A stretch of 64,000 nucleotides of DNA from Planctomyces sp. (GCA_019636235.1 JAHBXW010000002.1:124001-188000); one strand, 5' to 3'. Positions 17,272 through 26,871 are shown, counted from the stretch's first letter. Notes: generated from the letters alone by a model not told the origin. Numbers and translations are program-made.

Positions 17272-18426
17272 ATGACCGACCCCGTGAGACCACCGCTGGC
17301 CCCCCTGGCGCCCCTCGATCCGTCATCCCCGGCGCCCGCGCGGCTGCTGTCGCTCGATGCCCTCCGGGGCTTCGACATGATCTGGATCCTGGGCCTCGAG
17401 GACATCGTCCACGCACTGGCCCGGATGTTTCCCGATGTCTCCCTGCTGCAGCAGGCGGCCCATCAGCTCGAGCACGTCGATTGGGAAGGCTTTCGGTTCT
17501 ACGACCTGATCTTCCCGCTGTTCCTGTTTCTGTCGGGCGTGTCGATGGCGGCGTCGCTGCCGCGGCGTCTGGTCCGCGACGGCCGTGTGCGGACGATCCA
17601 GCATCTGCTTGTTCGCGGCGTGATTCTGTTTCTGGTGGGGGTCGTCTATTCCGACGGGTTGTCGGCGTTCACGGGCGACCTGCCGGCGGCGCTGGCGGAT
17701 GTGCGCTGGATGGGCGTGCTCCAGCGGATCGCGATCGGGTCCGTTGCGGCGGGGATCCTGTCGCTGTTTCTCGGCACGTGGGGATTGGCGGTGGCGGCGA
17801 CGGCGATCCTCGCGGGGTACTGGCTGCTGCTGACGTACGTCCCCGTCGGCGACTATGGAGCCGGCGACTTCAGCGAGGGGCGAAACCTGACGAATCACCT
17901 GGATCGGCTGTTCCTGCCCGGTCGGAAGTACGACGGCGATCACGATCCGGAGGGGCTGCTCAGCACCCTCCCGGCCATCGCGACCGCGCTTCTGGGCCTG
18001 TTGACCGGGAAGGCGCTGTTCGCCCCTGGCAGCGTATGGAAGAAATCAGCCGGGATGCTGACGGCGGGAGCGGCGCTCGTTGCTCTGGGCTGGGCCTGGC
18101 ATCCGGCGTTTCCGATCATCAAAAAACTGTGGACGTCGAGCTTCGTGCTGATGGCCGCGGGGTGGAGCCTCGTGCTGCTGGGGGCATTCCACGCGATCAT
18201 CGAGGGGATCGGTCTGCGGCGCTGGGCGACGCCGTTCGTGTGGATCGGGGCGAATCCGATCGCGCTGTACGTAGCGAGCGGACTGGGCTTCTTCCACATT
18301 GTCGCCGAACGGCTGGTCGGTTCGCCGCAGGGCGGCCTGCAGTGGATGCAGCCGACCGCGGTGGTGCTGCTGGTGCTGTTGACGGCGCGCTGGCTGTTCC
18401 GGCGGGGCATCCACATTCGGTTCTGA
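17272..18426 (+). CDS. DUF5009-type multi-pass membrane acyltransferase
   Basis: The 384-residue protein opens with the signature RLLSLDALRGFDM, shared by DUF5009/NagX proteins and the acyltransferase region of heparan-alpha-glucosaminide N-acetyltransferase. About ten hydrophobic helices follow (FPLFLFLSGVSMAAS, HLLVRGVILFLVGVVYSD and others). These proteins are thought to move acyl groups across the membrane onto sugars. The start at 17272 is preferred to an upstream ATG at 17236 because it gives the typical cytoplasmic leader; the ribosome binding site is weak. The gene is monocistronic, ending at a hairpin. Confidence 0.85.
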   Translation: MTDPVRPPLAPLAPLDPSSPAPARLLSLDALRGFDMIWILGLEDIVHALARMFPDVSLLQQAAHQLEHVDWEGFRFYDLIFPLFLFLSGVSMAASLPRRLVRDGRVRTIQHLLVRGVILFLVGVVYSDGLSAFTGDLPAALADVRWMGVLQRIAIGSVAAGILSLFLGTWGLAVAATAILAGYWLLLTYVPVGDYGAGDFSEGRNLTNHLDRLFLPGRKYDGDHDPEGLLSTLPAIATALLGLLTGKALFAPGSVWKKSAGMLTAGAALVALGWAWHPAFPIIKKLWTSSFVLMAAGWSLVLLGAFHAIIEGIGLRRWATPFVWIGANPIALYVASGLGFFHIVAERLVGSPQGGLQWMQPTAVVLLVLLTARWLFRRGIHIRF

Positions 18427-18454
18427 CGGCCCGGGATCGGCCCGCGCAAAGCAA

Positions 18455-18480
18455 CAGCCCGGGAGCAGAGTCCCGGGCTG
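18455..18480. terminator. hairpin between the DUF5009 gene and the DUF1080 gene
   Basis: A ten-base-pair perfect stem (18455-18464 with 18471-18480) has a six-base loop. It lies between two convergent genes. There is no clear T tract, so it may be a bidirectional but imperfect terminator. Confidence 0.65.
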
Positions 18481-18507
18481 CGCGCGTCTCGCCGCGAACA
18501 ACGGGCT

Positions 18508-19425
18508 TCAGGGAAGCCGCCGGACGCGGATATTCTTGTAGTACACGGTGCTGCCGGGATCGTGGGCCTGCAGGGCGAACGTGCCGCTGCCGCGTCGCCG
18601 TTCGAAATCGTTGGAGAAGGCCGGCTTGTCCGCGGGCTCCTCGTAATCGACGACGACCTTGTCGTTCAGCATGATCGTGATGTGCCCGCCGCGGACGGTG
18701 ATGGTCTCGGTCCACCATTCGTCGTCGGGGATGTGCTGTTCGAGAACGTCGACGACGCCGTACAGGCTGCCGCTTTTCTTGGGGTCGTTCGCGTAGGAAT
18801 TGTTGACCTGCGCTTCGTGGCCGTACCTGGGCCAGCCCCGCTCCTGGAAGCGGGTGTGGAAGTAGATGCCGCCGTTGCTGTTGGGCTTGGTGAGGCAGTC
18901 GACCTTGAGTTCGAAGTTTTCAAACGGCGTTTCGTCGGCGACGAAGAACAGATGGCTGCGCTCCCCCTGGGCGACGAACGCGCCGTCCTCGATGCGCCAC
19001 GAATCGGGGTTCTCGTTGATTTTCCAGCCGTCGAAGTTTTCGCCGTTGTTCAGCGTGACCCATTCGGCCTCCTGGGCCTCTGCGGCCGGAGCGGCGGCGG
19101 ATTCCGCGGGAGTCGCGGCGGGGGCTGGCGCCTCCACAGGCGGTTCGGGCGCATCGGCGGGAGGTTCGGTGGGCGGCGCGTATTCCTGCGGGGCCGCTTC
19201 CGAGGGCGCGGCATCGGCCGGCGCGGCATGCGCCGGGGCGACAGCGCCCGGCGAGGCACAGTTCGGCAGAACGACGCAGCAGCAGGCCGGGGCGACGCAG
19301 CCGCGCGCCGGGCGGGGGCAGCAGCGGCGACGCCGGCCCGCTTCGGCATCGCTGAGCGATGCCAGGGCGATGGCGGCGATGCCAACGCCCGACAGCAGGA
19401 CACGATTGGAACTCAAGGTGCGCAT
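18508..19425 (-). CDS. secreted DUF1080 (3-keto-disaccharide hydrolase/LamG-like) protein
   Basis: The 305-residue product has a signal peptide, then a Cys-rich stretch with an Arg/Cys cluster and a CCCVV run, then about 70 residues of Ala/Pro linker. A C-terminal DUF1080 domain (about 125-305) follows, with FDGWKI, GGIYFHTRF and GTFALQAHDPGSTVYYKNIRVR. DUF1080 is abundant in planctomycetes and is linked to sugar hydrolysis or binding, probably by a concanavalin-like fold. The ATG at 19425 has GGGAAAG upstream and starts the signal peptide. The Cys cluster suggests an envelope-attached or cross-linked protein (inference). Confidence 0.85.
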   Translation of the reverse strand: MRTLSSNRVLLSGVGIAAIALASLSDAEAGRRRRCCPRPARGCVAPACCCVVLPNCASPGAVAPAHAAPADAAPSEAAPQEYAPPTEPPADAPEPPVEAPAPAATPAESAAAPAAEAQEAEWVTLNNGENFDGWKINENPDSWRIEDGAFVAQGERSHLFFVADETPFENFELKVDCLTKPNSNGGIYFHTRFQERGWPRYGHEAQVNNSYANDPKKSGSLYGVVDVLEQHIPDDEWWTETITVRGGHITIMLNDKVVVDYEEPADKPAFSNDFERRRGSGTFALQAHDPGSTVYYKNIRVRRLP

Positions 19426-19648
19426 GGAACTTTCCCGAAGTCGATCAGAGGACATCGCTGTCGCCGTCGGCCGACCCGCTGGGGCGCGGCGACGCGAACG
19501 CGGAAAGTCACTCTCCCGCGCGCTGCTGAGAGAATCAAGCCCGTGCCGCCAATGGAACCGGGGAAAACCGGATCGCGCTGCTGGGACCGCCAACGGCGCG
19601 GCGTGGACCGCGTTTCCCAACGGACACGGCTCGCACGGCCCCGCGGGC

Positions 19649-19969
19649 TCAGTTGACGACGACGGCCGTGCCGCTGACGCTGACCATCATCATGCCGCCC
19701 TGCGCGCCGACGACTTCATAATCGAGGTCGATGCCGACGACGGCGTTGGCGCCAAGCGCCTCGGCCTGCTGCCGGATCTCGTCGAAAGCGATCTGCCGGG
19801 CGCGCTGGAGTTCCTTTTCGTAGGCTCCGGCGCGGCCGCCGACGATATCGCGGATGCCGGCGAAAAAGTCCTTGATGATGTTGGCTCCGAGGATGGCCTC
19901 TCCGGTGACGACGCCGCGATAATCGGTGATGCGGCGGCCTTCGAGGGTGGGAGTCGTGGAGAGGATCAC
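19649..19969 (-). CDS. YbjQ/UPF0145 family protein
   Basis: The 106-residue protein is strongly conserved with Ybj[56 protein letters not shown] and [15 protein letters not shown]. The family forms ring-like oligomers and is annotated as putative heavy-metal binding, without proven function. I chose the GTG start at 19969 because AAGGA lies upstream at good spacing and the length then equals the family norm. An ATG further upstream would add an unlike leader. Confidence 0.9.
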   Translation of the reverse strand: MILSTTPTLEGRRITDYRGVVTGEAILGANIIKDFFAGIRDIVGGRAGAYEKELQRARQIAFDEIRQQAEALGANAVVGIDLDYEVVGAQGGMMMVSVSGTAVVVN

Positions 19970-20162
19970 GGGCGTGTTCCTTGGAACGCGGGGAATCGGG
20001 ACGTCAGACCGGGAGCACAACGCGGTCGGCGAACGGTCGGATCACCGGAATGGGCGGGAATTTTCGTTCTCCCAGGGCATGATGCCCGGCGCCGCTGTCG
20101 GGCTCAGCCAATCCCGACGGCCAAACCACGCTCATCGCGGCGCTCCGGCTGGCGCCGTCCGT

Positions 20163-21485
20163 TCACGCCTTGAAGATCTTCTCCCGGCCCGTCTCGACGT
20201 TCTTCGTCGCGTTCCGCGTGTCCAGCACCATCTTCGAGTGTTTGACGATGAACTCGCAGTCGTAAGCTGTGTGATCCGTCGCGATCAGCACGCAGTCCTG
20301 CTCGGCCAGAAACTGCGGCGTCAGCGCCTGCGATGTCAGCTCCGGCAGCGACGGATGGTGCCGCATCTTCGGCATCCGCGGCACGTGCGGATCGTTATAG
20401 GACAGCACCGCGCCGCGCTGCAGCAACAACTCCATCAGCACGAAACTCGGGCTCTCCCGGGGATCGTCGACGTCCTTCTTGTACGCCAGACCCAGCACGC
20501 AGACCTTGCTGCCGCGGATCGGTTTGGCCGCATCGTTCAGGAACTCGCCCAGCCGCGAGACGACGTATTCCGGCATCCGGGCGTTGATCTCGCCGGCCAG
20601 CTCGATGAACCGGGTCGCCATGCCATGCTTGCGGGCCAGCCAGGTGAGATAGAAGGGGTCGATGGGAATGCAGTGACCGCCCAGCCCGGGGCCGGGGTAG
20701 AACGCCTGGAAGCCGAACGGCTTCGTCTTCGCGGCGTCGACCACCTCCCAGACGTCGATGCCCATGCGGTCGAACAGCATCTTCAGCTCGTTGACGAGCG
20801 CGATGTTCACCGCGCGGTAGGTGTTCTCGAGAATCTTGCAGGCCTCGGCGACCTCCATCTGCGAGACGGGAATGACCTTCACCACCGCCTGGCTGTACAG
20901 GTCGGCGGCGAGTTCGAGGCTCCGCGGATCGTGCCCGCCGACGACCTTGGGGATGCTGGCGGCGGAGTAGTTGGGGTTGCCGGGGTCCTCGCGTTCCGGG
21001 CTGTAGGCGAGGAAGAAGTCCTCGCCGGCGCGGAGTCCGCCGCGTTCGAGGATGGGCTGCACGTTGTCCCGGGTGGTGGTGGGATGGGTCGTGCTTTCGA
21101 GGACGACGAGCTGGCCTTTGCGAAGCGTTTTGGCGATCGATTCGGCGGTGCCCTCGACATAGCTGAGGTCGGGGTCGCGGCTGTCGCTGAGGGGGGTGGG
21201 GACGCAGATCAGCAGAGCGTCGGCCTCGGCGAGGCGGCTCATGTCGGCTGTGGCTTCAAACCGATCGGCGGCGATCCAGCCGGCGACGCGTTCGGACGTC
21301 AGATGCTTGATGTAGCTGCGTCCGGCATTGAGTTCGTTGACCTTCCAGGGGTCGACGTCGAACCCCAGGCAGCGAAAGCCCTTGGAAGTGAAGGCGTCGA
21401 TGAGGGGGAGTCCCACGTAACCCAGGCCGATAATGCCCACGCGGGCGGTCTTTCCGCGGATCGCCTGCTTCAGTTCTTCAAACAT
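20163..21485 (-). CDS. UDP-sugar 6-dehydrogenase (UDP-GlcNAc dehydrogenase-like)
   Basis: The 440-residue NAD-dependent enzyme oxidises a UDP-sugar to its uronic acid in two steps. It has the Rossmann motif GLGYVG at 20-25, LENTYRAVNIALVNEL with conserved Asn, and the catalytic Cys272 in GGHCIPIDP. The pattern fits the WbpA/TviB/WecC group more than classical UGDH, so UDP-N-acetyl-hexosamine is the likeliest substrate. The real start is MFEELKQ at 21485; a long in-frame extension upstream is Arg/His-rich and not credible. It may supply a uronic acid to surface polysaccharide, but it is not next to the polysaccharide operon. Confidence 0.9.
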   Translation of the reverse strand: MFEELKQAIRGKTARVGIIGLGYVGLPLIDAFTSKGFRCLGFDVDPWKVNELNAGRSYIKHLTSERVAGWIAADRFEATADMSRLAEADALLICVPTPLSDSRDPDLSYVEGTAESIAKTLRKGQLVVLESTTHPTTTRDNVQPILERGGLRAGEDFFLAYSPEREDPGNPNYSAASIPKVVGGHDPRSLELAADLYSQAVVKVIPVSQMEVAEACKILENTYRAVNIALVNELKMLFDRMGIDVWEVVDAAKTKPFGFQAFYPGPGLGGHCIPIDPFYLTWLARKHGMATRFIELAGEINARMPEYVVSRLGEFLNDAAKPIRGSKVCVLGLAYKKDVDDPRESPSFVLMELLLQRGAVLSYNDPHVPRMPKMRHHPSLPELTSQALTPQFLAEQDCVLIATDHTAYDCEFIVKHSKMVLDTRNATKNVETGREKIFKA

Positions 21486-21812
21486 CAGAGTCTGCTCGGT
21501 TTCGTGAATGCGGAGGCGCAGAGAGATTGCCGGCCCCCGGGGTGTGATCTCGGAATGAACGTAACACCCTCGCCCCACCGCGAACAACGTCGGAAGTTGC
21601 GGTCGCCGGCCGCCGGAACGCGGAAATGCCGTCGAACCCGCAAAATCCCGGCCCGCCGTTTGCAGGCGGTTACACTGAAGGCCCCGGATTTGCCGTCGCG
21701 GCCCGGACGCGGCCGGATCCAGAGCCCGAGCACGGCGTGGAACGGCGCAAGTCCGGATTTCGCGTCGCCTCTCCGCGGCCGGACGCCCTGTTGACCGACC
21801 TGCCCTGAACTC
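21486..21812. other. divergent intergenic region between the UDP-sugar dehydrogenase and HAD-ATPase genes
   Basis: These 327 bases should carry promoters for both flanking genes. Neither strand has a credible gene; the frames present are short and Arg/Pro-rich. I see no clear operator or hairpin. Confidence 0.45.
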
Positions 21813-23552
21813 ATGCGCTATCACGTTCTTGCCAGCGACTATGACGGAACCCTGGCCCATCACGGGAAAGTTGATGCGGAGACCATCGCGGGCATCAAAC
21901 GGCTGCTGGCCTCCGGTCGGAGGCTGGTGCTGGTGACGGGCCGGGAGCTGCCTGAGCTGCAGGAGATCTTTCCCGAGCTGGACCTGTGCGACTGGGTCGT
22001 CGCGGAGAACGGGGGGCTGCTGTACCGGCCGTCGACCCGGGAGTCGAAGCCGCTGGCAGATGCGCCGCCGGAGCGGTTCGTGAATCTGTTGCGGTCGCGG
22101 GGGGTGGCGCCGATGTCTGTGGGCCGGACGATCGTCGCGACCTGGGAGCCGCATCAGACGACGGTGCTGGAGACGATCCACGAACTCGGCCTGGAGCTGC
22201 AGGTGATCTTCAATAAGGGGGCGGTGATGGTGCTGCCCGCGGGGGTCAACAAGGCGAGCGGTCTCAAGGCGGCGCTGAAGGAGATGGGTCTGTCGCCGCA
22301 CAACGCGGTGGGCATCGGAGATGCGGAGAACGATCACGCGTTGCTGAAGTTCTGCGAGCTGTCGGTGGCCGTGGAGAACGCGCTGCCGTCATTGAAGGAA
22401 ACGGCGGACCTGGTGACGCCTTCGGACCACGGACGGGGCGTGGTCGAGCTGATCGACCACATGGTCGGCAACGATCTGGCCGACTTCGATCCGGAGCTGG
22501 AGCGGCATCACCTGGGTCTGGGGCGGAGCGGCGAGGAGGAGATCAAGATTTCCCCCTATGGCCGCAGCGTGCTGATCTGCGGACCGTCGGCGAGCGGGAA
22601 GTCGACCGTGGCGACGCGGCTGGTGGAAGCGATGCTGGAGCAGAAGTACCAGTTCTGCCTGATCGATCCGGAAGGGGACTATTCGTCGTTCGAGGGGGCG
22701 ATGGTGCTGGGGGGCGCGAAGTCGCCGCCATTGCAGGAAGAGGTGCTGCGGTTGCTGGAGAATCCATCCGCCAACGCGGTGGTGTGCATGACGGGGATGC
22801 CGATCAGCGACCGTCCGGCGTTCTTTCTGAGCCTGTTCGCGGAGTTGTTGGAACTGCGGTCGCGGACCGGGCGGCCGCACTGGCTGGTGTTCGACGAAGC
22901 GCACCACTTGATGCCGGCGGAATGGCGGATGCCTGACGGGATCATGCCGGAGGATCTGCGGAATGTGGTGCTGATCACGGTGCATCCGGAGATGCTGGCG
23001 AAGCCGCTGCTTGAACGGGTGACGACGGTGCTGGCGATCGGCGAGGCGGCGCCGGAGACGCTGCAGAAGTTCGCGTCAGCGGTGGATCAGCCGGGACCGG
23101 ATCTGGAGGGACTGCGGCCGGTGTCGGGCGAGCTGTTGTTGTGGCGGCGGGACCGCCCGGGGCGTCCGTCGCTGGTGCGTCCGCATCCGAGCAAATCGAC
23201 GCGGCTGCGGCATCGGCGGAAGTACGCACAGGGGGAGCTGCCGCCGGATCGGAGTTTTTACTTCCGGGGGCCGGAGAACAAGATGAAGCTGCGGGCACAG
23301 AACCTGATCCTGTTCCTGCAGATCGCCGACGGGATCGACGACGACACGTGGACGTGGCATTTGTCGCAGGGGGACGTTTCGCAGTGGTTTCGGGACTGCA
23401 TCAAGGACGACAACCTGGCCGCGGAAGCGAAGCGGATCGAGCAGTTGACGAACGTCACGCCGCAGGAGACGCGGGAACTGATCCGGGCGGCCGTGGAGCG
23501 GGACTACACGCTGCCGGCATCGAGTCCGTTGCCGGTGCCGGGGGCAAGCTGA
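21813..23552 (+). CDS. HAD-IIB phosphatase fused to a HerA/DUF87-like ATPase
   Basis: The 579-residue protein joins two enzymes. Residues 1-215 are a Cof-type HAD hydrolase: the nucleophile motif DYDGT with Asp9 and Asp11, and GDAEND near 169-174 that binds Mg. Residues 245-400 are a P-loop NTPase with Walker A GPSASGKST at 257-265 and Walker B WLVFDEAHH with Asp361/Glu362, as in DUF87/HerA-like ATPases. The last 170 residues are helical, with RSFYFRGPENKMKLRAQNLI. Fusions of this type are seen occasionally in other bacteria, but the substrate and the coupling between the halves are unknown. The gene stands alone with no lipid or trehalose genes nearby. Confidence 0.82.
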   Translation: MRYHVLASDYDGTLAHHGKVDAETIAGIKRLLASGRRLVLVTGRELPELQEIFPELDLCDWVVAENGGLLYRPSTRESKPLADAPPERFVNLLRSRGVAPMSVGRTIVATWEPHQTTVLETIHELGLELQVIFNKGAVMVLPAGVNKASGLKAALKEMGLSPHNAVGIGDAENDHALLKFCELSVAVENALPSLKETADLVTPSDHGRGVVELIDHMVGNDLADFDPELERHHLGLGRSGEEEIKISPYGRSVLICGPSASGKSTVATRLVEAMLEQKYQFCLIDPEGDYSSFEGAMVLGGAKSPPLQEEVLRLLENPSANAVVCMTGMPISDRPAFFLSLFAELLELRSRTGRPHWLVFDEAHHLMPAEWRMPDGIMPEDLRNVVLITVHPEMLAKPLLERVTTVLAIGEAAPETLQKFASAVDQPGPDLEGLRPVSGELLLWRRDRPGRPSLVRPHPSKSTRLRHRRKYAQGELPPDRSFYFRGPENKMKLRAQNLILFLQIADGIDDDTWTWHLSQGDVSQWFRDCIKDDNLAAEAKRIEQLTNVTPQETRELIRAAVERDYTLPASSPLPVPGAS

Positions 23553-23659
23553 AGCGTTGCGCGCGGGCCAGGCGCGCCGAATGACGGGCGAAGCGGGAAA
23601 ATTCGTCGCGGTCCGGAACCGTCGTCGCCAGGGACCATCGCTGACCGGGGAGCCGCGGA

Positions 23660-24190
23660 TCATTCCGCTGGCTGCTCGAGGGCTTGCTGTTCGGCCGTCG
23701 CTGTTCGCAGACGCTGATGCAGCGCAGCGGCCAGTTCGGTTCGAACGATCGTGCGGAGCGTGTCGGAGGGCTCATCCGACGCCCCGCAACGGGCCAGCCC
23801 GACGACGTTCTTGCACACCTGCACGGGCGTCATCAACAGGCCCCACGGAAAGCCCCACCAGCCGAAGCACACATTGCTGAGCGTCGCCATGATGTGCGCG
23901 CGGCGGGCACAGCCGACGCAGCAGACGCGCGGCGTGCTTTTGTAGGACGTCATGACCAGGAACGACCACACGTAATGCGCGGTGTGCCAGTCGACATTTC
24001 CGTGGTTGCCGCACTCCGGGCATGGGCCGTTGAGGATGTCCCGCGCCCGTTCGACGACGAGGTCCTCCGGGATGTCGGACCACGTGGACTGGATTGCCGC
24101 GGCGTCGGCGCACCCGTCGTTGCAGTAGCGCAGCCCGTCCCGTTCGACGCCCCCGAACATGATCTTGTTGCAGCCCGCGCACCTGGCCAT
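23660..24190 (-). CDS. multi-zinc-knuckle protein with hydrophobic segments
   Basis: This 176-residue product has several CxxC pairs: CAGC at 4-7, CNDGC at 23-27, CPECGNHG near 57, and CCVGC near 88, suggesting two small zinc ribbons. A hydrophobic stretch (NVCFGWWGFPWGLLMTPVQV) may lie against or in the membrane. The start at 24190 is chosen because the first zinc knuckle begins there and GAGG lies upstream. I know no family; a membrane-associated zinc protein is the most I can say. Confidence 0.65.
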   Translation of the reverse strand: MARCAGCNKIMFGGVERDGLRYCNDGCADAAAIQSTWSDIPEDLVVERARDILNGPCPECGNHGNVDWHTAHYVWSFLVMTSYKSTPRVCCVGCARRAHIMATLSNVCFGWWGFPWGLLMTPVQVCKNVVGLARCGASDEPSDTLRTIVRTELAAALHQRLRTATAEQQALEQPAE

Positions 24191-24269
24191 GTCGCGCCTC
24201 GCAAAGCGGTCCCCGCACCGGCCGCCCGACCCGGACCGGCCCACTCAACCGATGCTACCGGGGACAGTC

Positions 24270-26606
24270 TCAGAATTCGAGCTTCGCCCAGTACAGCCGT
24301 TCGCGATCGCCGCGCTGTCGGAAGTCTTCAAGCATGACCTCGATCGAGGGCTGGACGATCTCGCGCAGGCGTTCGCGTCCGTTGACGTTCGCCAGGAAGC
24401 GAGTCTCGAAGCTCATGAACTCGGGGGACAGCCAGACGGTGGCCCGACTGCCGGGATGCCGCAGGTGCAGCGTGTTGCCCAAGGTGACTTTCGCGTTGAC
24501 GCTCATGGCCTGGGGGACGCTGCGGGGCTGTTCCCAGTTGATGGGTTTGAAGACCCGTTCCGGCATCTGGTCGATCGTGAGCCAGTAGAAGCTGTTCTCG
24601 CTGGGCCGCATGACGGCGGCCTCCCAGCCGTCCTTGACGTCGCTGAGCGGGCGGCGGCGATGCAGCTCCATCCAGTCGAACAGTGCGGGGAGCTCTTCGT
24701 GATAGCTTTCGAATCCGCGAGCCTTGTACTCGCAATAGATGAGGTTCGCGCCGCGCTTGCCGAGGTTGTTGACCAGCGTGGCGTTCTTGTCGAGCGTGTC
24801 GCGGTCGCGTTCGCCAGCGACGATGTACCACGGCAGGGCAATGGCGTTCTGCCAGGTGCGGAGCACGAACCGGTCCGGCCGGGCCAGGAAGGGCGCCGCG
24901 CCCGCGAACAGGTCGGGATGCGCGATGGCGATGTCGAAGCAGGCGTCCCCGCCGATTTCATGCCCGGCGATGTAGATGCGGTCAGAATCGACGGAAAATT
25001 TCTTGCGGGCGTCCGAGATGGCCGCCAGCACGCGCTGGTGCGCCTGGATGCTGTAGTCGTACTCCGCGGCCCCGGGCTCGGCGAACTCGGGGGCGATGAC
25101 GATGCAGCCGCGGCGCATCGCGTAGCCGGGGGCTTCTTCGTCGCCGGCCCACCAGCGGAGCGTCTCCTCGAGCGACTGTCCCGAGCGATGCAGCGCGACG
25201 ATCAGCGGGTAGCGGTGCTGGGGATGATACTCCAGCGGCAGCGTGACGGCGTACGCGGCCTGTTCGCGCTGGTTGGACTCGATCGCGTACTCGTGTGGCA
25301 CGCCGGGTTCGGGCCGGAAGCCGTCCCAGGTCGAAGGCAGCCGCTCGAGCAGTTCCGCCATCCGCTCGATCGTCACACCTTCCAGCTCGCGGATCTGCGT
25401 GGCGAGCCGACCGCGGCGGATGGCGTCGCGGTCCGTTCGCAAATGCTCGGACACGAGGAACCGCGCCTGCCAGAGGTTCAGCGCCACCGTCAGGTTCAGG
25501 TCCGCGTACGTGGGACCGACGATCCATGCGGAATACGCCAGCGCCAGCTTTTCGGACGGGGTCAACTGGGCATCGACTTCGGCCCGGAGAAAAGGATCGA
25601 GCCGGTCCACGTTCTCGACGAACAGCTCGTCCCGGACGGCCAGCCTCAGCGGGCGGACCTGGCTGGCCAGCGGCGACTCGAGTTCGCTTTCGTACTGTTC
25701 GAGGAGCAGCAGGGCGCGTTCGGCGCGTTCGGCGGCGCGGGTGTAGCCATCGACGATCTCCTGCGCCTGGTTGAAGACGTCGGCGCTGACGGAGTCCGGC
25801 GGGGCCTTGCGGGCGATCTCGAGCGCCAGCGCGTGCTGTCCGGCCGCCTGCCGGCGCAAGACCTCGCGCATTCCGCGGCGGGCGTTCTGTTCGGCGAGGA
25901 TCTCGACCTGCGACTGGCCCCAGGCGGCTTCATCCGGGAAGTCGGCGATCACCTGCTGCAGTTCGCGGGAGGCCTCCGAATACATCTCGGCGTCGATGTA
26001 GAACCGGACAATCGCCTTGCGGTCGTCGAGCAGCTTGGGATTGCTGCTGAGCCGCAGCAGTTGCTGCAGCCGGTCCGCGGGGATGAGGCGGGTGTCGAAG
26101 CCCTGGGTCCATTCGTGGGTGACGCCTTCGACGATCGCGTAGTCGGGCCGGAGGCGGGTGATCTCCTGGACGATGGCGACGGGTCCGCGGGAGGTCGTGA
26201 GAGTGACGGTCCGTTTGCCGAACTCGGAAAAGGGCTCGAAGGTGGCCGAGCCGATGAGGTCGGGGGTGCGGGAGCGGGATCGGCGGGAGCGCTGGAACTC
26301 GAATTGCGGAACGCCAGAGAGTTCGTCGCGGCGTTCGAATTCGACGCGTCGGTTGGGAACGATGTAACGGCGCACGCCGTCGTCCACGAGCAGAAAGGCT
26401 TCGGACGGGTTGTCCCGATCGGCCTGCCGGGACGTGCGCTCGTTGGGGCCGCCGATCGGCAGAACGGTCCCGTTCAGGACGATGCCGTTGGGCAGTCGGA
26501 CTTCGTCGGCCGATGCTGCAATCGTCACGGCGGCGAGGCAGGCGGCGGCGGTCAGCAGCGTGGCGGCGCGGCGGATGAAGACCCGACCGAATCGGCGGGC
26601 GCTCAT
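24270..26606 (-). CDS. secreted esterase-fold protein with Ser nucleophile replaced
   Basis: The 778-residue protein has a signal peptide (about 12-34), a long helical middle region (about 170-420), and a C-terminal alpha/beta-hydrolase domain (about 460-680). The elbow that is normally G-x-S-x-G reads GHEIGG, putting Glu550 where the nucleophile should be. A His in SYHEE may be the remaining triad base. The fold resembles PHB-depolymerase-like or prolyl-oligopeptidase esterases (YPLIVALHRSGQSLEETLR, DRIYIAG). Without Ser the catalysis is doubtful, so it may be a binding protein. The ATG at 26606 has ACGGAG upstream. Confidence 0.72.
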   Translation of the reverse strand: MSARRFGRVFIRRAATLLTAAACLAAVTIAASADEVRLPNGIVLNGTVLPIGGPNERTSRQADRDNPSEAFLLVDDGVRRYIVPNRRVEFERRDELSGVPQFEFQRSRRSRSRTPDLIGSATFEPFSEFGKRTVTLTTSRGPVAIVQEITRLRPDYAIVEGVTHEWTQGFDTRLIPADRLQQLLRLSSNPKLLDDRKAIVRFYIDAEMYSEASRELQQVIADFPDEAAWGQSQVEILAEQNARRGMREVLRRQAAGQHALALEIARKAPPDSVSADVFNQAQEIVDGYTRAAERAERALLLLEQYESELESPLASQVRPLRLAVRDELFVENVDRLDPFLRAEVDAQLTPSEKLALAYSAWIVGPTYADLNLTVALNLWQARFLVSEHLRTDRDAIRRGRLATQIRELEGVTIERMAELLERLPSTWDGFRPEPGVPHEYAIESNQREQAAYAVTLPLEYHPQHRYPLIVALHRSGQSLEETLRWWAGDEEAPGYAMRRGCIVIAPEFAEPGAAEYDYSIQAHQRVLAAISDARKKFSVDSDRIYIAGHEIGGDACFDIAIAHPDLFAGAAPFLARPDRFVLRTWQNAIALPWYIVAGERDRDTLDKNATLVNNLGKRGANLIYCEYKARGFESYHEELPALFDWMELHRRRPLSDVKDGWEAAVMRPSENSFYWLTIDQMPERVFKPINWEQPRSVPQAMSVNAKVTLGNTLHLRHPGSRATVWLSPEFMSFETRFLANVNGRERLREIVQPSIEVMLEDFRQRGDRERLYWAKLEF

Positions 26607-26871
26607 GGGCGTCAACTCCGTCTGAACCGGTTCCAGTGTCTGGTTCCGCATCCGTGCGGAGAACAACCTCGCGGCGGGAGAGGCGTCAAAGCCTCGCCGC
26701 AAACTTCAGGCGCTGGTGCCGCGGATATCGTCAATTCTCGCCGCGCGGGGCCGACGTTTTCCAGTCCCGGACCCAAACGGTCTGAACCGGTCGCGGATCG
26801 CCCCGCGGAAGTTCCCGCGCCGCACCCCGCGCCTCCAGCCGGTTTCGCCGCAGTCCCGGCGCGCGTGACGA

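Noticed and set aside
21486-22337. In-frame extension of the UDP-sugar dehydrogenase gene
   Set aside because: The family starts at FEELKQAIRG; the extension is Arg/His-rich and antisense to the HAD-ATPase gene.
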